DNA of 64,000 nt from Leptospira congkakensis. Its GTDB lineage: Bacteria; Spirochaetota; Leptospiria; Leptospirales; Leptospiraceae. The stretch covers positions 124,001 to 188,000 of the forward strand of contig NZ_RQGQ01000014.1 of assembly GCF_004770265.1 (NCBI RefSeq), read 5' to 3'. The notes under the pieces are model-generated. The model was not told where the DNA came from. It was given only the letters and a program-made list of their open reading frames with translations, and made no database searches. Positions 44,535-53,107 of the stretch are shown piece by piece (within the stretch, counting starts at the first letter, position 1; every line of letters begins with the position of its first letter). A program made the translations under genes and the position numbers.

Positions 44535-45524
44535 TTGATCGATACTAAAGAATCATTATCCCAATTGGTTTCTGAGGCAGTACTCGGCGAAAAGTATCCA
44601 ATTGCAAAAATTATTTCTAAAATTGAAACGGAAAAAAATTTAGAATTCCGTGAATCTTTATTCCATGAACTTTCGATTCAGAATCCAGATGCCAAAGAAG
44701 GACTTACGATTGGGATCACAGGGACACCCGGTGCCGGCAAATCCTCGTTACTCGGTGAGTTATGTAAACTTTTTTTAGAATTTGCTCCAAACAAAAAAAT
44801 GGCTATTGTTGCCATCGATCCCTCTTCCAATGTCAGTGGAGGGTCCATCCTTGGTGATCGAACGAGAGTCACTCTTCCCAGAAGAGATCCTAGGCTTTAT
44901 TTCCGCTCTCAACCGTCCCAACTGGAACTCGGAGGACTCAATCCTTACACCTTTCATGTCATCCGTTTCTTAAGACGAATTTTTGATTATGTATTTGTCG
45001 AAACAGTAGGGATTGGACAAAACGAAATTTCAGTTTCTCTTATATCCGATTTATCCTTTCTTGTGATGCAACCTTTAGGTGGTGATCAAGTTCAATTTAT
45101 GAAATCAGGGATCATGGAAGTTCCAGAGGCCTTTATCATCAACAAATGTGATGAAGAGTCTTTGGCAAATTCTAGTTATTATATGTTAGAATCGACTTTG
45201 GAATTCATCAAAGATATCCTTCCTGACCAGTCCCTTCCACCTATCTTTAAAACATCCGTCACCAAACGAAAGGGAATAGAAGAACTACTAAGATACATCT
45301 TACAGTATCAAAAACGAAAAGATAAAAATACAGAAACTCTCACTCAACTCATGCAGTGGATTCGCAATGAATATGGAAGATGGGGAATCTCCATTTGGGA
45401 AGAATTGGAATCATCGAAATGGAACCAGGCTGTGAAACGAAATCCACTGGGTGGGATTCAGAAATTAAAGTATGAAGAAGAGGAACGTAAAATCGTTTCA
45501 CTCATCCAAACAAAAATCAAATAA
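44535..45524 (+). CDS. meaB: MeaB/ArgK-type G-protein chaperone of B12 mutases
   Basis: A 329-residue GTPase that protects and reactivates acyl-CoA mutases. Walker A GTPGAGKSS (about 63-71), AIDPSSNVSGGSILGDRTR, VETVGIGQNE and NKCDEES match the family. The start is TTG at 44535 without an obvious Shine-Dalgarno. It follows the mutase by about 100 bases, across a hairpin, and overlaps the convergent thioesterase by eight bases. Confidence 0.93.
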   Translation: MIDTKESLSQLVSEAVLGEKYPIAKIISKIETEKNLEFRESLFHELSIQNPDAKEGLTIGITGTPGAGKSSLLGELCKLFLEFAPNKKMAIVAIDPSSNVSGGSILGDRTRVTLPRRDPRLYFRSQPSQLELGGLNPYTFHVIRFLRRIFDYVFVETVGIGQNEISVSLISDLSFLVMQPLGGDQVQFMKSGIMEVPEAFIINKCDEESLANSSYYMLESTLEFIKDILPDQSLPPIFKTSVTKRKGIEELLRYILQYQKRKDKNTETLTQLMQWIRNEYGRWGISIWEELESSKWNQAVKRNPLGGIQKLKYEEEERKIVSLIQTKIK

Positions 45525-45939
45525 GAACTTTCAAAAAAACATCAGGGATTGGGCACGGTTTTCTTTCCGTATAATCAAAGAAAACGATTGCTGTTTTGGC
45601 TCGAGCGATTTCCTTCCCACCATTTTTATGAGTGATCACATATACCATTTCTAAAGATTTTGTGGACACATTGTCCACAAAAAGCTGCATCACTAAATCG
45701 TCTGGGAAAAAGGCCTCTGATTTATAAACAATAGCCACATCCGATACCACAATCCCCTTCCCTTCCACATTGATTTCTGTCCATCCATGTGAATGGAAAA
45801 ACCGGGCTCGGCATTCATGGGTTAAGGTCAAAATGGCATCGTGGGCGAGATGGCCTGCAAAATTAATATCCGAGATTCGAACACTTAAATCCGTAGAATA
45901 AATTTGTTTTTCTGGAATATCGATAGAAATTCTAGCCAC
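45517..45939 (-). CDS. Acyl-CoA thioesterase, 4HBT hot-dog family
   Basis: A 140-residue hot-dog protein. VRISDINFAGHLAHDAILTLTHECRARFF carries the Asp and Glu used by this family, and SDVAIVYKSEAFFPDD follows. It overlaps the glpD stop by one base and is the last gene of the minus-strand lipid operon, so it probably releases a fatty acid or CoA in that pathway. Distinct from the thioesterase at 8973-9374. Confidence 0.88.
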   Translation of the reverse strand: MARISIDIPEKQIYSTDLSVRISDINFAGHLAHDAILTLTHECRARFFHSHGWTEINVEGKGIVVSDVAIVYKSEAFFPDDLVMQLFVDNVSTKSLEMVYVITHKNGGKEIARAKTAIVFFDYTERKPCPIPDVFLKVLI

Positions 45940-47579
45940 TAATCAACATACCATTTGTATCGTTCATCAACTAACTTCGATTCTTCTTTCAATCGATCGG
46001 AATTCCAACCTAGTGTTTTTGCAATTTTTTTATCTAACCTAGTTCGTTCTAAAGGATCAAGAATCCCTACAGTACCAACTCCAGACCTTCTAAAATAAAA
46101 ATCAGCTAGATGAAGAATGTCTTCATGGAGGACCATAGATTCTACTTCTTCTTCATAATAGATTTCTCCATTCGAAATTCGATAAGAATCTTTTCCTTCT
46201 ATAGATAGAATTTTCCAAGAGACACTACCATAACGACGTGCCAATGTTTCTAACTTTTCACCTGAAACTTTTGGATACTTAAATTGTAATTCATTCACAA
46301 GTTCTTTTAAACTTTGGTATCGTCCACCGAGTAGTGGAGTGAATTTTGTAGCACAAGGAGATTTTATTCCTTTGGAATAAATATCGATTGCATTCACTAA
46401 ACTTTCTGCAACGGCTCGACTGGTAGTATATTTTCCACCTAACGCAGAGAAGAACCCAGGGAATCCTTCTTTTTCATAATGAAAAATTTCGGATTTTCTA
46501 GAAGCGGAGTAAGTTCCTTCCGTACTTCCTGGATCTTCCACTAGTGGACGAAGGCCACCATAATAATAATCCACATCTTTTAAAGTGAGTTTCGCAAACC
46601 CAAAACTAAAGTTTACTTCATCGAGTAAGTCCACTAGTTCAGATTGTTTGACTTTAAAAGCATTTGGATCATCTTCATAGGCAGTGTCCGTTGTTCCGAC
46701 AATGGTTTTACCACGCCATGGAATGACAAAAAGATGCGAACCATCTCTTTTAGATAACACGGCACATTCATTTCCACAAATGTTTCGGACTACCGCATGG
46801 ATTCCCTTGGAACGAACGAGTTTTTTTTCCGCAGTAACACCAGTCATGGATTCAATTACGTCTGCCCAAGGCCCAGCCGAATTGACAACGACTTTAGTCG
46901 AAACTAAAACCTTCTTACCCGTAATAGAATCCGTTAGCCCAACCGTATAACCACCGCTATTTTGTTTTTTCAAAGTAGTGACGGCTAAATAATTAAAAGC
47001 ATGAGCACCCTTCTCCTTTGCGGATAAAATAAATTCTGTTGTGTGTTTTTCTGGATTGGGGTTGGCATAATCGTAGTATTGGAAACTCCCTTTCAGAGAT
47101 TTTCTATCCAGTCCTAAAACTTTATAAATGGTTTCTCCTAATGAATTCCATCGGTATCTGGGCAATCGGACATCGGCATCGATTTCCTCATTCCGATCAA
47201 AAGAGAGTGCATTGTATAGTTCCATTCCCAGAAACAATTGGATACGTTGGAACCAAGAACGAATCGGAATGATAAATCCCATAGGTCTTACTGCATGAGG
47301 CGAAATTTTAGCCAGGTATCTTCTTTCAGAAAGTGATTCACGAACTAAACCAAATTCTAAATTCTTTAAGTATCTAAGTCCACCATGAATGAGTTTAGAA
47401 GTAGCTTGGCTCGTACCGGAAGCGTAGTCATTTTTTTCTACGAGTAAACAATTGTATCCGCGGAGGGTTGCATCCCAAAGGACATTGGCTCCTGTTATCC
47501 CACCACCGATGATAATGATATCATATTCTTCTTTTAAATTTTTGAGCCGCGAACTTTCATTTTTTGTAATTTGTTTCAT
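45939..47579 (-). CDS. glpD: Glycerol-3-phosphate dehydrogenase, FAD-dependent
   Basis: About 546 residues. The enzyme oxidises glycerol 3-phosphate to dihydroxyacetone phosphate and passes electrons to quinone. FAD motif DIIIIGGGITGANVLWDA near the N-terminus, YASGTSQATSKLIHGGLRYL, VGTTDTAYEDDP and the C-terminal DAO-C domain (SVSWKILSIEG) are seen. I start at ATG 47579, just after the upstream stop; an in-frame ATG at 47606 overlaps that gene. In this operon its product, dihydroxyacetone phosphate, could be the precursor of ether lipids. Confidence 0.92.
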   Translation of the reverse strand: MKQITKNESSRLKNLKEEYDIIIIGGGITGANVLWDATLRGYNCLLVEKNDYASGTSQATSKLIHGGLRYLKNLEFGLVRESLSERRYLAKISPHAVRPMGFIIPIRSWFQRIQLFLGMELYNALSFDRNEEIDADVRLPRYRWNSLGETIYKVLGLDRKSLKGSFQYYDYANPNPEKHTTEFILSAKEKGAHAFNYLAVTTLKKQNSGGYTVGLTDSITGKKVLVSTKVVVNSAGPWADVIESMTGVTAEKKLVRSKGIHAVVRNICGNECAVLSKRDGSHLFVIPWRGKTIVGTTDTAYEDDPNAFKVKQSELVDLLDEVNFSFGFAKLTLKDVDYYYGGLRPLVEDPGSTEGTYSASRKSEIFHYEKEGFPGFFSALGGKYTTSRAVAESLVNAIDIYSKGIKSPCATKFTPLLGGRYQSLKELVNELQFKYPKVSGEKLETLARRYGSVSWKILSIEGKDSYRISNGEIYYEEEVESMVLHEDILHLADFYFRRSGVGTVGILDPLERTRLDKKIAKTLGWNSDRLKEESKLVDERYKWYVD

Positions 47580-47583
47580 TTGA

Positions 47584-48510
47584 TTAACATTTGATAGGTA
47601 AAGCATTTGGGATTACTTTGAAATGAGCAGGTAGTTGGCCCATATTTTCGCCATCCACATCGATAAAAACGTCTTCTTCAGACTCAGCCGTTAACTCTGT
47701 GATTTGTTTGGAGATGACTTTAGAATCATCAGATAATTTTCCACGATACAAATATCCAAACTTACGAAGGGTTTCCATTACGGTTACGTCTTGGATCGCA
47801 AGAAAATCCATTTTCCCATCGTCTAACTTTGCTTTGGGAGCAAACCACATCCCCCCACCTGCATACTCACCGTTAGCACAAACTACGAGCCTACATTTAT
47901 TTGTAATTTTTTCAAATTTAGATAGTGTAAGAGTTATCTTTTTGTTGGTATATGTAAATAAACCAAGGAACGAATATAATAAAAATACCCCCTTCCCACC
48001 TATGATGGAAGCAAGCCTTGATTTATTGACTTTATAAACAACTTCACCACCCATTCCAACATCTGCCAAATTCAAACATAGATAATTACCCTTTGTTTTG
48101 TCAGCTTTGGTGTAAGTGACTGCAATCAAATCAATGATTTTTTCTTTGCCTTCCAGAATTTGTTCCAGTGCTTTGATTGGATTTTTCGGGACTTTAACAG
48201 TTTTAATAAAATCGTTTCCTCTTCCTGCAGGAATCGGACTAAAGATAACATTTTTATTGATTAATTTCCCGTTTTCGAAAAGTCCATTGATGATATTAGA
48301 AAATGTTCCATCACCTCCAATCCCTACAATCCAATGAAACCCTTGTTTTACGGATTCATTGGCAATGTCACGAGCGGCTTTCTCTTTGGTTGTGGCTTCA
48401 AATTCATAAGGGATTCCTTTTTTTTGTAACTCCGGTTCCACCCGTTTCCAAACTTTTGCAGAAAGACCTCCGCCGGATACAGGATTTAGAATCACTTTCA
48501 TCTTTTTCAT
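47584..48510 (-). CDS. Diacylglycerol/lipid kinase (DagK/YegS family)
   Basis: A 308-residue kinase. VILNPVSGGGLSAKVW, GIGGDGTFSNIINGL (ATP site, GGDGT) and PIPAGRGNDF are the family motifs. The C-terminal beta domain with DDGKMDFLAIQDV follows. It phosphorylates a diacylglycerol-type or related lipid. It overlaps the upstream tetR by one base, showing operon structure. Confidence 0.92.
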   Translation of the reverse strand: MKKMKVILNPVSGGGLSAKVWKRVEPELQKKGIPYEFEATTKEKAARDIANESVKQGFHWIVGIGGDGTFSNIINGLFENGKLINKNVIFSPIPAGRGNDFIKTVKVPKNPIKALEQILEGKEKIIDLIAVTYTKADKTKGNYLCLNLADVGMGGEVVYKVNKSRLASIIGGKGVFLLYSFLGLFTYTNKKITLTLSKFEKITNKCRLVVCANGEYAGGGMWFAPKAKLDDGKMDFLAIQDVTVMETLRKFGYLYRGKLSDDSKVISKQITELTAESEEDVFIDVDGENMGQLPAHFKVIPNALPIKC

Positions 48511-49148
48511 CAGGTCTCTCCTTTATTTCCAGAAAACAGCCCATAAAATAATACATGTTCAATTGTTTCTAAATAGGCTTTTTCACTTTTAATTTCATTT
48601 TGGAAATGCCCTTCCAGAATCACTTCCACAGCACCGCGAATCATACCCCAAGCCACTGCGACGTTGGGATAAGTTCCTCGAGAATTAATTAAGTTTTCTT
48701 GTTTTGCCTGTTTATAGATTTTTTCTAAAAGTGTTAGGCGGTTTGTTCTTTCATCCGTTAAAAGTTTACGCATGTCTTCAGAAACATTATTGATGTTTAA
48801 GTTAACTCCACATTGCCTAGCAACGACGTACATATGACGATCGCCCAAACAATGATCGATATAAGCTCTAATTGCTTTCCTAGACATTTCAATGGCTGAT
48901 GGTTCATCAAAAGCTTTTTCCAAACGAGTACGAAGACGAAGATAATCTTCATACTGAATTCGCGCCATTAAATCATCTTTACTTTTGAAATGGAGATAGA
49001 TCGTTCCCCTCCCTATCTCCAATTGTTTTGCGATATCATCCATCTTTACAAGTGATGGATGTTTGGTTCTAAAAAGTTCTATCGCACAGTTGAGAATGTC
49101 TGTTTCCCTTTGTGCGAATTCACGTTTTTTCCTTTCAGAAACACCCAT
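48510..49148 (-). CDS. TetR/AcrR-family regulator of the lipid operon
   Basis: A 212-residue repressor. The N-terminal HTH (about 12-60) reads ILNCAIELF, VKMDDIAKQLEIGRGTIYLHFKSKDDL. The ligand domain is helical. It sits between the AGPS-like and DagK-like genes, with one-base overlaps on both sides, and probably autoregulates the operon through the palindrome at 50799-50813. Confidence 0.93.
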   Translation of the reverse strand: MGVSERKKREFAQRETDILNCAIELFRTKHPSLVKMDDIAKQLEIGRGTIYLHFKSKDDLMARIQYEDYLRLRTRLEKAFDEPSAIEMSRKAIRAYIDHCLGDRHMYVVARQCGVNLNINNVSEDMRKLLTDERTNRLTLLEKIYKQAKQENLINSRGTYPNVAVAWGMIRGAVEVILEGHFQNEIKSEKAYLETIEHVLFYGLFSGNKGET

Positions 49149-50764
49149 TATTTAAGTCCCAACAATCCACCTGGGTTCATAATTCCTTTAGGATCGAAAG
49201 TTTTTTTGAGAGAGGAAAGAATTCTTAGTCCTTCTTTTCCAACTTCCCCTTCCATCCAAGGTGCAAGCATCCTTCCAATCCCATGATGATGGGATAAAGA
49301 ACCACCATGTTTATGAATGCTATCGATAATGCCTTTATGAAATTTCACAAAATCGGCAATTTCATTTTTTCCATTGATGGGACTTAAGAAGATAAAATAC
49401 AAATTGGCTCCGTTTTCATAAGCATGGGATATATGAACCATACAAGAAGTATTTTCATGACTTTTGATATATGTCCTTGTTTTTTCCCACAATGTATGTA
49501 AATTAGACCAACTAACGGCTGTCTCAAGGGTATCAATTCGGATTCCTTCGTCCATAAGATAATCTCTTAAGTAAGCACTGGAATACCGTTGGTGTAACCA
49601 CTTGTTCACTGGTGATTCCCCTGTTGAAAATCCACCATTCTGTTTTGCGATTTTTTTGATCTTTTTCAAAACTGATTTTGCATAATCCGGATCGCCATCC
49701 ACAATGATATGCATAAGTGATCTTTCCATTGGTTTGTAACCAATAAATCTTAAGAACAAATCCTCTTTTCCACCATGAAGACCACTCATATGGAAAGAGA
49801 TATCTGTTTCTTCTGGATCTTGGATACGAAAGAAATGTGGTTTTCCAAATCCGGCTTGCATCACCTCTCTCATCGTTTCTACAGCCTTTTCAAAGTTCTT
49901 AAATATAAAGGAACCTTTGGCAGAATTTTCAGGATGGAATTTACGAATTTTTAAAGTTGCTTTGGTAATGACGCCAAAACTCCCTTCTGTTCCTAAAAAC
50001 AAACGGAATAAATCAGGACCAATGGATGCTGCAGGATAAGCCTTTGATTCAAATTTTCCAGAGGGAGTAATCGCTGTTAAACTAAGGAGTATATCTTCCA
50101 TTTTCCCATACCCAGTGGAAGCTTGACCTGCACCTTTGGCAGCAATCCAACCACCTACGGTAGAAAATTCAAACGACTGTGGGAAGTGGCCACAAGTATA
50201 ACCACGTTCATTCAAATGTTTTTCTAAAACCGGACCATACACCCCTGCTTCCACTGTAACAGTAGAGTCAATTGCATTGAATTCTATGATTCGATTCAAA
50301 CGAGATAAATCCAAAGATATCCCACCTTTGGGAGCTTGTAAAGCCTTGGTGACTGTAGAACCGGCACCAAAAGGAATTACAGGAATTTTTGCCGCATTGG
50401 CAAGAGAAATGATTTCAATTACTTCCTGTTCGGACTTTGGTGATACAACAACATCAACGACATCTGTGACTTCACCAAATCTAGCTTTGTATATTTCTGT
50501 ATAAAATTTCCCTATCGAATGTTTCGCACGAGAAACATCGTCTAACGAAACATTGTCTTTACCAACAATTTGTTTTAGTTTAGTGAGAGTGGTTGGAGTA
50601 ATCTTTGATTTTTTTAAAGCGGCAAGAGGAAGTTCTCCCTTTGGAAATGAAGTTTTAAACTCTTTATCTACAGGGAACTGGGCTTCTAAAAATTTTAACG
50701 TATGTTCCGGTAGTTTTTCTTCTACGTCGGGAGATCCCCATTTATAAATATTTCGAGTTTGCAT
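49148..50764 (-). CDS. FAD-linked oxidase, alkyl-DHAP synthase (AGPS)-like
   Basis: About 538 residues. The N-terminal KWGSPD and the flavin-binding PFGAGSTV, PQSFEFSTVGGWIAAKGAGQASTGYGK and GTEGSFGVI segments belong to the AGPS/FAD-oxidase 4 family. Near the C-terminus GGSLSHHHGIGRML contains the three-His motif typical of alkylglycerone-phosphate synthase, which swaps the acyl group of acyl-DHAP for a fatty alcohol to make the ether bond. I choose ATG 50764; a TTG at 50776 is in frame. First gene of the operon. Confidence 0.85.
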   Translation of the reverse strand: MQTRNIYKWGSPDVEEKLPEHTLKFLEAQFPVDKEFKTSFPKGELPLAALKKSKITPTTLTKLKQIVGKDNVSLDDVSRAKHSIGKFYTEIYKARFGEVTDVVDVVVSPKSEQEVIEIISLANAAKIPVIPFGAGSTVTKALQAPKGGISLDLSRLNRIIEFNAIDSTVTVEAGVYGPVLEKHLNERGYTCGHFPQSFEFSTVGGWIAAKGAGQASTGYGKMEDILLSLTAITPSGKFESKAYPAASIGPDLFRLFLGTEGSFGVITKATLKIRKFHPENSAKGSFIFKNFEKAVETMREVMQAGFGKPHFFRIQDPEETDISFHMSGLHGGKEDLFLRFIGYKPMERSLMHIIVDGDPDYAKSVLKKIKKIAKQNGGFSTGESPVNKWLHQRYSSAYLRDYLMDEGIRIDTLETAVSWSNLHTLWEKTRTYIKSHENTSCMVHISHAYENGANLYFIFLSPINGKNEIADFVKFHKGIIDSIHKHGGSLSHHHGIGRMLAPWMEGEVGKEGLRILSSLKKTFDPKGIMNPGGLLGLK

Positions 50765-50798
50765 ATTGGTATCCAAAAGTCCTTATTTGTTCCAAAAT

Positions 50799-50813
50799 TT
50801 GAACCAAGTTCAA
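50799..50813. promoter_or_regulatory. TetR-type operator upstream of the ether-lipid operon
   Basis: TTGAAC-CAA-GTTCAA is a perfect dyad; an adjacent imperfect copy GTTC-N8-GAAC begins at 50789. On the minus strand TTGTCA (50821-50816) lies just upstream, with the dyad in the spacer, so a bound repressor would block that promoter. Confidence 0.5.
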
Positions 50814-50852
50814 TATTTGACAACCAAAATATCCAGAGCCTACGAAAATTCT

Positions 50853-51305
50853 TTAGCCGCGGAATTCTTTAATGTATTCGGCTCTCACTTGGTCCACAAA
50901 GTCAGTTGTTAGATTGGTTCCAAATAATGCGGATAAGGTTTCTACTAATACATCATCCAAATCAAATCCCGTTAGAATCCATTCCATTAGTTCGAAGGTA
51001 ATATCTAATGCCGGTGTTGGATTTAACTCTGACTTACCTTTTGCAATATCTAACAAGAGGTTGGTGATACTGCCGGGTTCTCCTTTTTCTATGAAAGAAC
51101 GAATTTCAGTAGGATAGGATACCATTAACTTTTGTTTCATGGCATTAGGAGTGAAGATGATTTGGTCTTCAGTAAGATCCAGTGCTTTTAGTAGATGATC
51201 TTTGAGATTTTTTTCTGAATGATGACTTTCTTGCCAAACTAGGAGAATTTTCTCTCCTACGAGAGAATCTTCAAATGGCAAAAAAGGATAAGGTTTTTTA
51301 TCCAT
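50853..51305 (-). CDS. Hypothetical protein downstream of HU
   Basis: About 150 residues from ATG 51305; an in-frame GTG at 51338 would cross a hairpin. The protein is acidic and mixed alpha/beta with VGEKILLVWQESHHSEKNL and a C-terminal helical part (TFELMEWILTGFDLDDVLVETL). No family recognised, and no membrane segment. It follows the HU gene on the same strand. Confidence 0.6.
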   Translation of the reverse strand: MDKKPYPFLPFEDSLVGEKILLVWQESHHSEKNLKDHLLKALDLTEDQIIFTPNAMKQKLMVSYPTEIRSFIEKGEPGSITNLLLDIAKGKSELNPTPALDITFELMEWILTGFDLDDVLVETLSALFGTNLTTDFVDQVRAEYIKEFRG

Positions 51306-51311
51306 AAAATG

Positions 51312-51333
51312 CCCAGGGGGACATCCTCCTGGG
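51312..51333 (-). terminator. Hairpin after the HU gene
   Basis: On the minus strand CCCAGG and CCTGGG pair, with inner GG/CC pairs around one mismatch, followed by only four T residues. It starts 13 bases after the HU stop. It contains AGGAGG, the best Shine-Dalgarno-like sequence for the downstream gene, so it may be a partial terminator or a translational switch. Confidence 0.5.
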
Positions 51334-51346
51334 TTCACAAACTAAA

Positions 51347-51652
51347 TTATTTTTTTGGAGGCACAACTGCATCTTTACATGTTTTAGAAAGTGTAAACTT
51401 AACAACAGTTTTAGCAGGAATGACAATCGCTTCACCAGTTGCAGGGTTTCTTCCTTTACGTTTTGGACGATTGCGTTTAACAAGTTTTCCTAAACCTGGA
51501 ATTACGAATGCTCCGTTTTTCTTAGTTTCTTTGTAAGCGAGATCAACAAAGGAGTCCAAGAACGCAGCTACGTTCTTTTTGGTCATACCAGTTATTTCAG
51601 CGAGTTCGCTGAGCATTTCGGACTTCTTCATTGGGGTAGGAGTTGTTGCCAT
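51347..51652 (-). CDS. HU/IHF-family DNA-binding protein
   Basis: A 101-residue histone-like protein. MKKSEMLSELAEITGMTKKNVAAFLDSFVDL is the helical half. GAFVIPGLGKLVKRNRPKRKGRNPATGEAIVIPAKTVVKFTLSK is the DNA-clamp arm with the RNPATGE-type tip (positions about 48-90). The first seven residues are a polar Thr/Pro extension. It bends and packages DNA. GAGGA lies upstream of the ATG. Confidence 0.95.
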   Translation of the reverse strand: MATTPTPMKKSEMLSELAEITGMTKKNVAAFLDSFVDLAYKETKKNGAFVIPGLGKLVKRNRPKRKGRNPATGEAIVIPAKTVVKFTLSKTCKDAVVPPKK

Positions 51653-51829
51653 ACTTTGATTTTCCTCTAAACCATTTAACGGTTACACATTATTTATAAA
51701 ACTACATGATTTGGTACAAGACTAAATTGATTTTGGATACAATTTTTCTGCAAATTTCCTAAGAAAAACGAAGTTTTTGTAAAAAAACCTTTATTTCCCT
51801 AAGGAAAATGGGAATTTCTTCCAAAACTC

Positions 51830-53107
51830 ATGCCTTCAACCAAGTATAAAAAGGTCGTAGTGGTCTTCAAACGTACCAAATACGAATTGGATTTGGAAAC
51901 TTATGGCTCCATACAAGCCTACAAAGAAGTCGCACGTCAAAATCCAGAAGTCTTCGAAAGGACTTTTGAATCACATGAAAGGCAATTACAATCTCGAGAA
52001 TTTCTAAAATCACAGGTATTTCCTGAAGCAGACTTTGTATTTCGAGAAAATTTTGATCCCGAAGGTGGGAACAAATACGATTTGATTGTGGCTCATGGTG
52101 GCGATAACCATTTCACTTATGTAGCCCATATGGCGGGGGACACTCACTTAATTGGATGTAATTCCGATCCTGATTCTTCTGTAGGAGCCTTACTTGGCTT
52201 TACTGCAGAAGAATTAAAAAAAGCAGTGGGAAATAACTTTGAACAAACTCGTTTGGAATCGTGGTCTCTACTTGATACAGAAATTCAATATCCCAACGGA
52301 ACCAAACTCAAAACAGTTCCTGCCATTTGCGAACTTTCTGTCCGAAACAGTAGCCCAGACCTTACCTCTCGGTTTTGGATTTCTTACCAAGGGAAAAAAG
52401 AAGAACAAAAATGTTCAGGTCTCCTCGTTTACACAGGGGCTGGTTCCACAGGATGGATTACTTCCTGTTTTCCTAAAAAATTCCCACCTTTTTCAAAACA
52501 TGAGCCGTTTTTCCATGTTTATTCTCGAGAAATTCGAGTGAAGTCCCGAGAAACAGAGTTTTCCTTGGCAGATTTCAGGGCTTTGGATCAAGTGGAAGTT
52601 ATTTCTGAAATGAATGGTGGATTGGCAGTTGATTCTCTTACAGAGAGACATTATCCTTTTCCACCTTACGCCAAGGCGACAATTCGGTTATCGCCTGAGA
52701 AATTATTTGTAATTGTTCCGCTAAAGAGAGGGGAATCCATGCAAGACTTACCATACGAAATAGAGCAGAAACGCATTAATGGAACCGTAATCGTCCAAAT
52801 CAAAGGTCGTATGGAATCGGGTCCACTGGATCGAATCACACAAACGATCTTAGATGAAATGGTCGGAACCGATAGAAAACATCTCATTTTGGATTTTTCA
52901 GAACTCCGATACATATCTAGTTTAGGAATCCGAATGATTTTGGATGTAAAAATGAACTTACAAAAAAGAAATAAAGAAATGGCTCTTGTCGGAGTGACTA
53001 GTTCGATTCTCCAAGTATTTCATTTGTTAGGTCTTTCCAATGCTTTCCAATTTTATAGCGATCGTGAAGAAGCGTTAAAATCGTTTGAGGAGCCATCTAA
53101 GTCCTAG
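51830..53107 (+). CDS. NAD-kinase-like domain fused to a STAS domain
   Basis: A 425-residue protein. Residues about 1-295 follow the NAD kinase fold, close to the NADK2 type: the first motif reads HGGDNHF (G90-G91-D92, normally GGDGT), then IGCNSDPDSSVGAL (normally NTDPxxSxG), YTGAGSTGW (about 202-209, normally GTGSTAW) and EFSLADFRALDQVEVISEMNGG. The catalytic-type Asp is kept but GT is replaced by NH. Residues about 305-420 are a STAS domain: GTVIVQIKGRMESG, LILDFSELRYISSLGIRMIL with Ser363/364 at the position phosphorylated in anti-sigma antagonists. I know no such fusion. Confidence 0.8.
   Translation: MPSTKYKKVVVVFKRTKYELDLETYGSIQAYKEVARQNPEVFERTFESHERQLQSREFLKSQVFPEADFVFRENFDPEGGNKYDLIVAHGGDNHFTYVAHMAGDTHLIGCNSDPDSSVGALLGFTAEELKKAVGNNFEQTRLESWSLLDTEIQYPNGTKLKTVPAICELSVRNSSPDLTSRFWISYQGKKEEQKCSGLLVYTGAGSTGWITSCFPKKFPPFSKHEPFFHVYSREIRVKSRETEFSLADFRALDQVEVISEMNGGLAVDSLTERHYPFPPYAKATIRLSPEKLFVIVPLKRGESMQDLPYEIEQKRINGTVIVQIKGRMESGPLDRITQTILDEMVGTDRKHLILDFSELRYISSLGIRMILDVKMNLQKRNKEMALVGVTSSILQVFHLLGLSNAFQFYSDREEALKSFEEPSKS

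Noticed and set aside
44522..44548. Eight-codon mini-ORF (ATG at 44522) overlapping the meaB start
   Set aside because: Too short to judge and without a Shine-Dalgarno; probably chance, although it could in principle couple to the TTG start.
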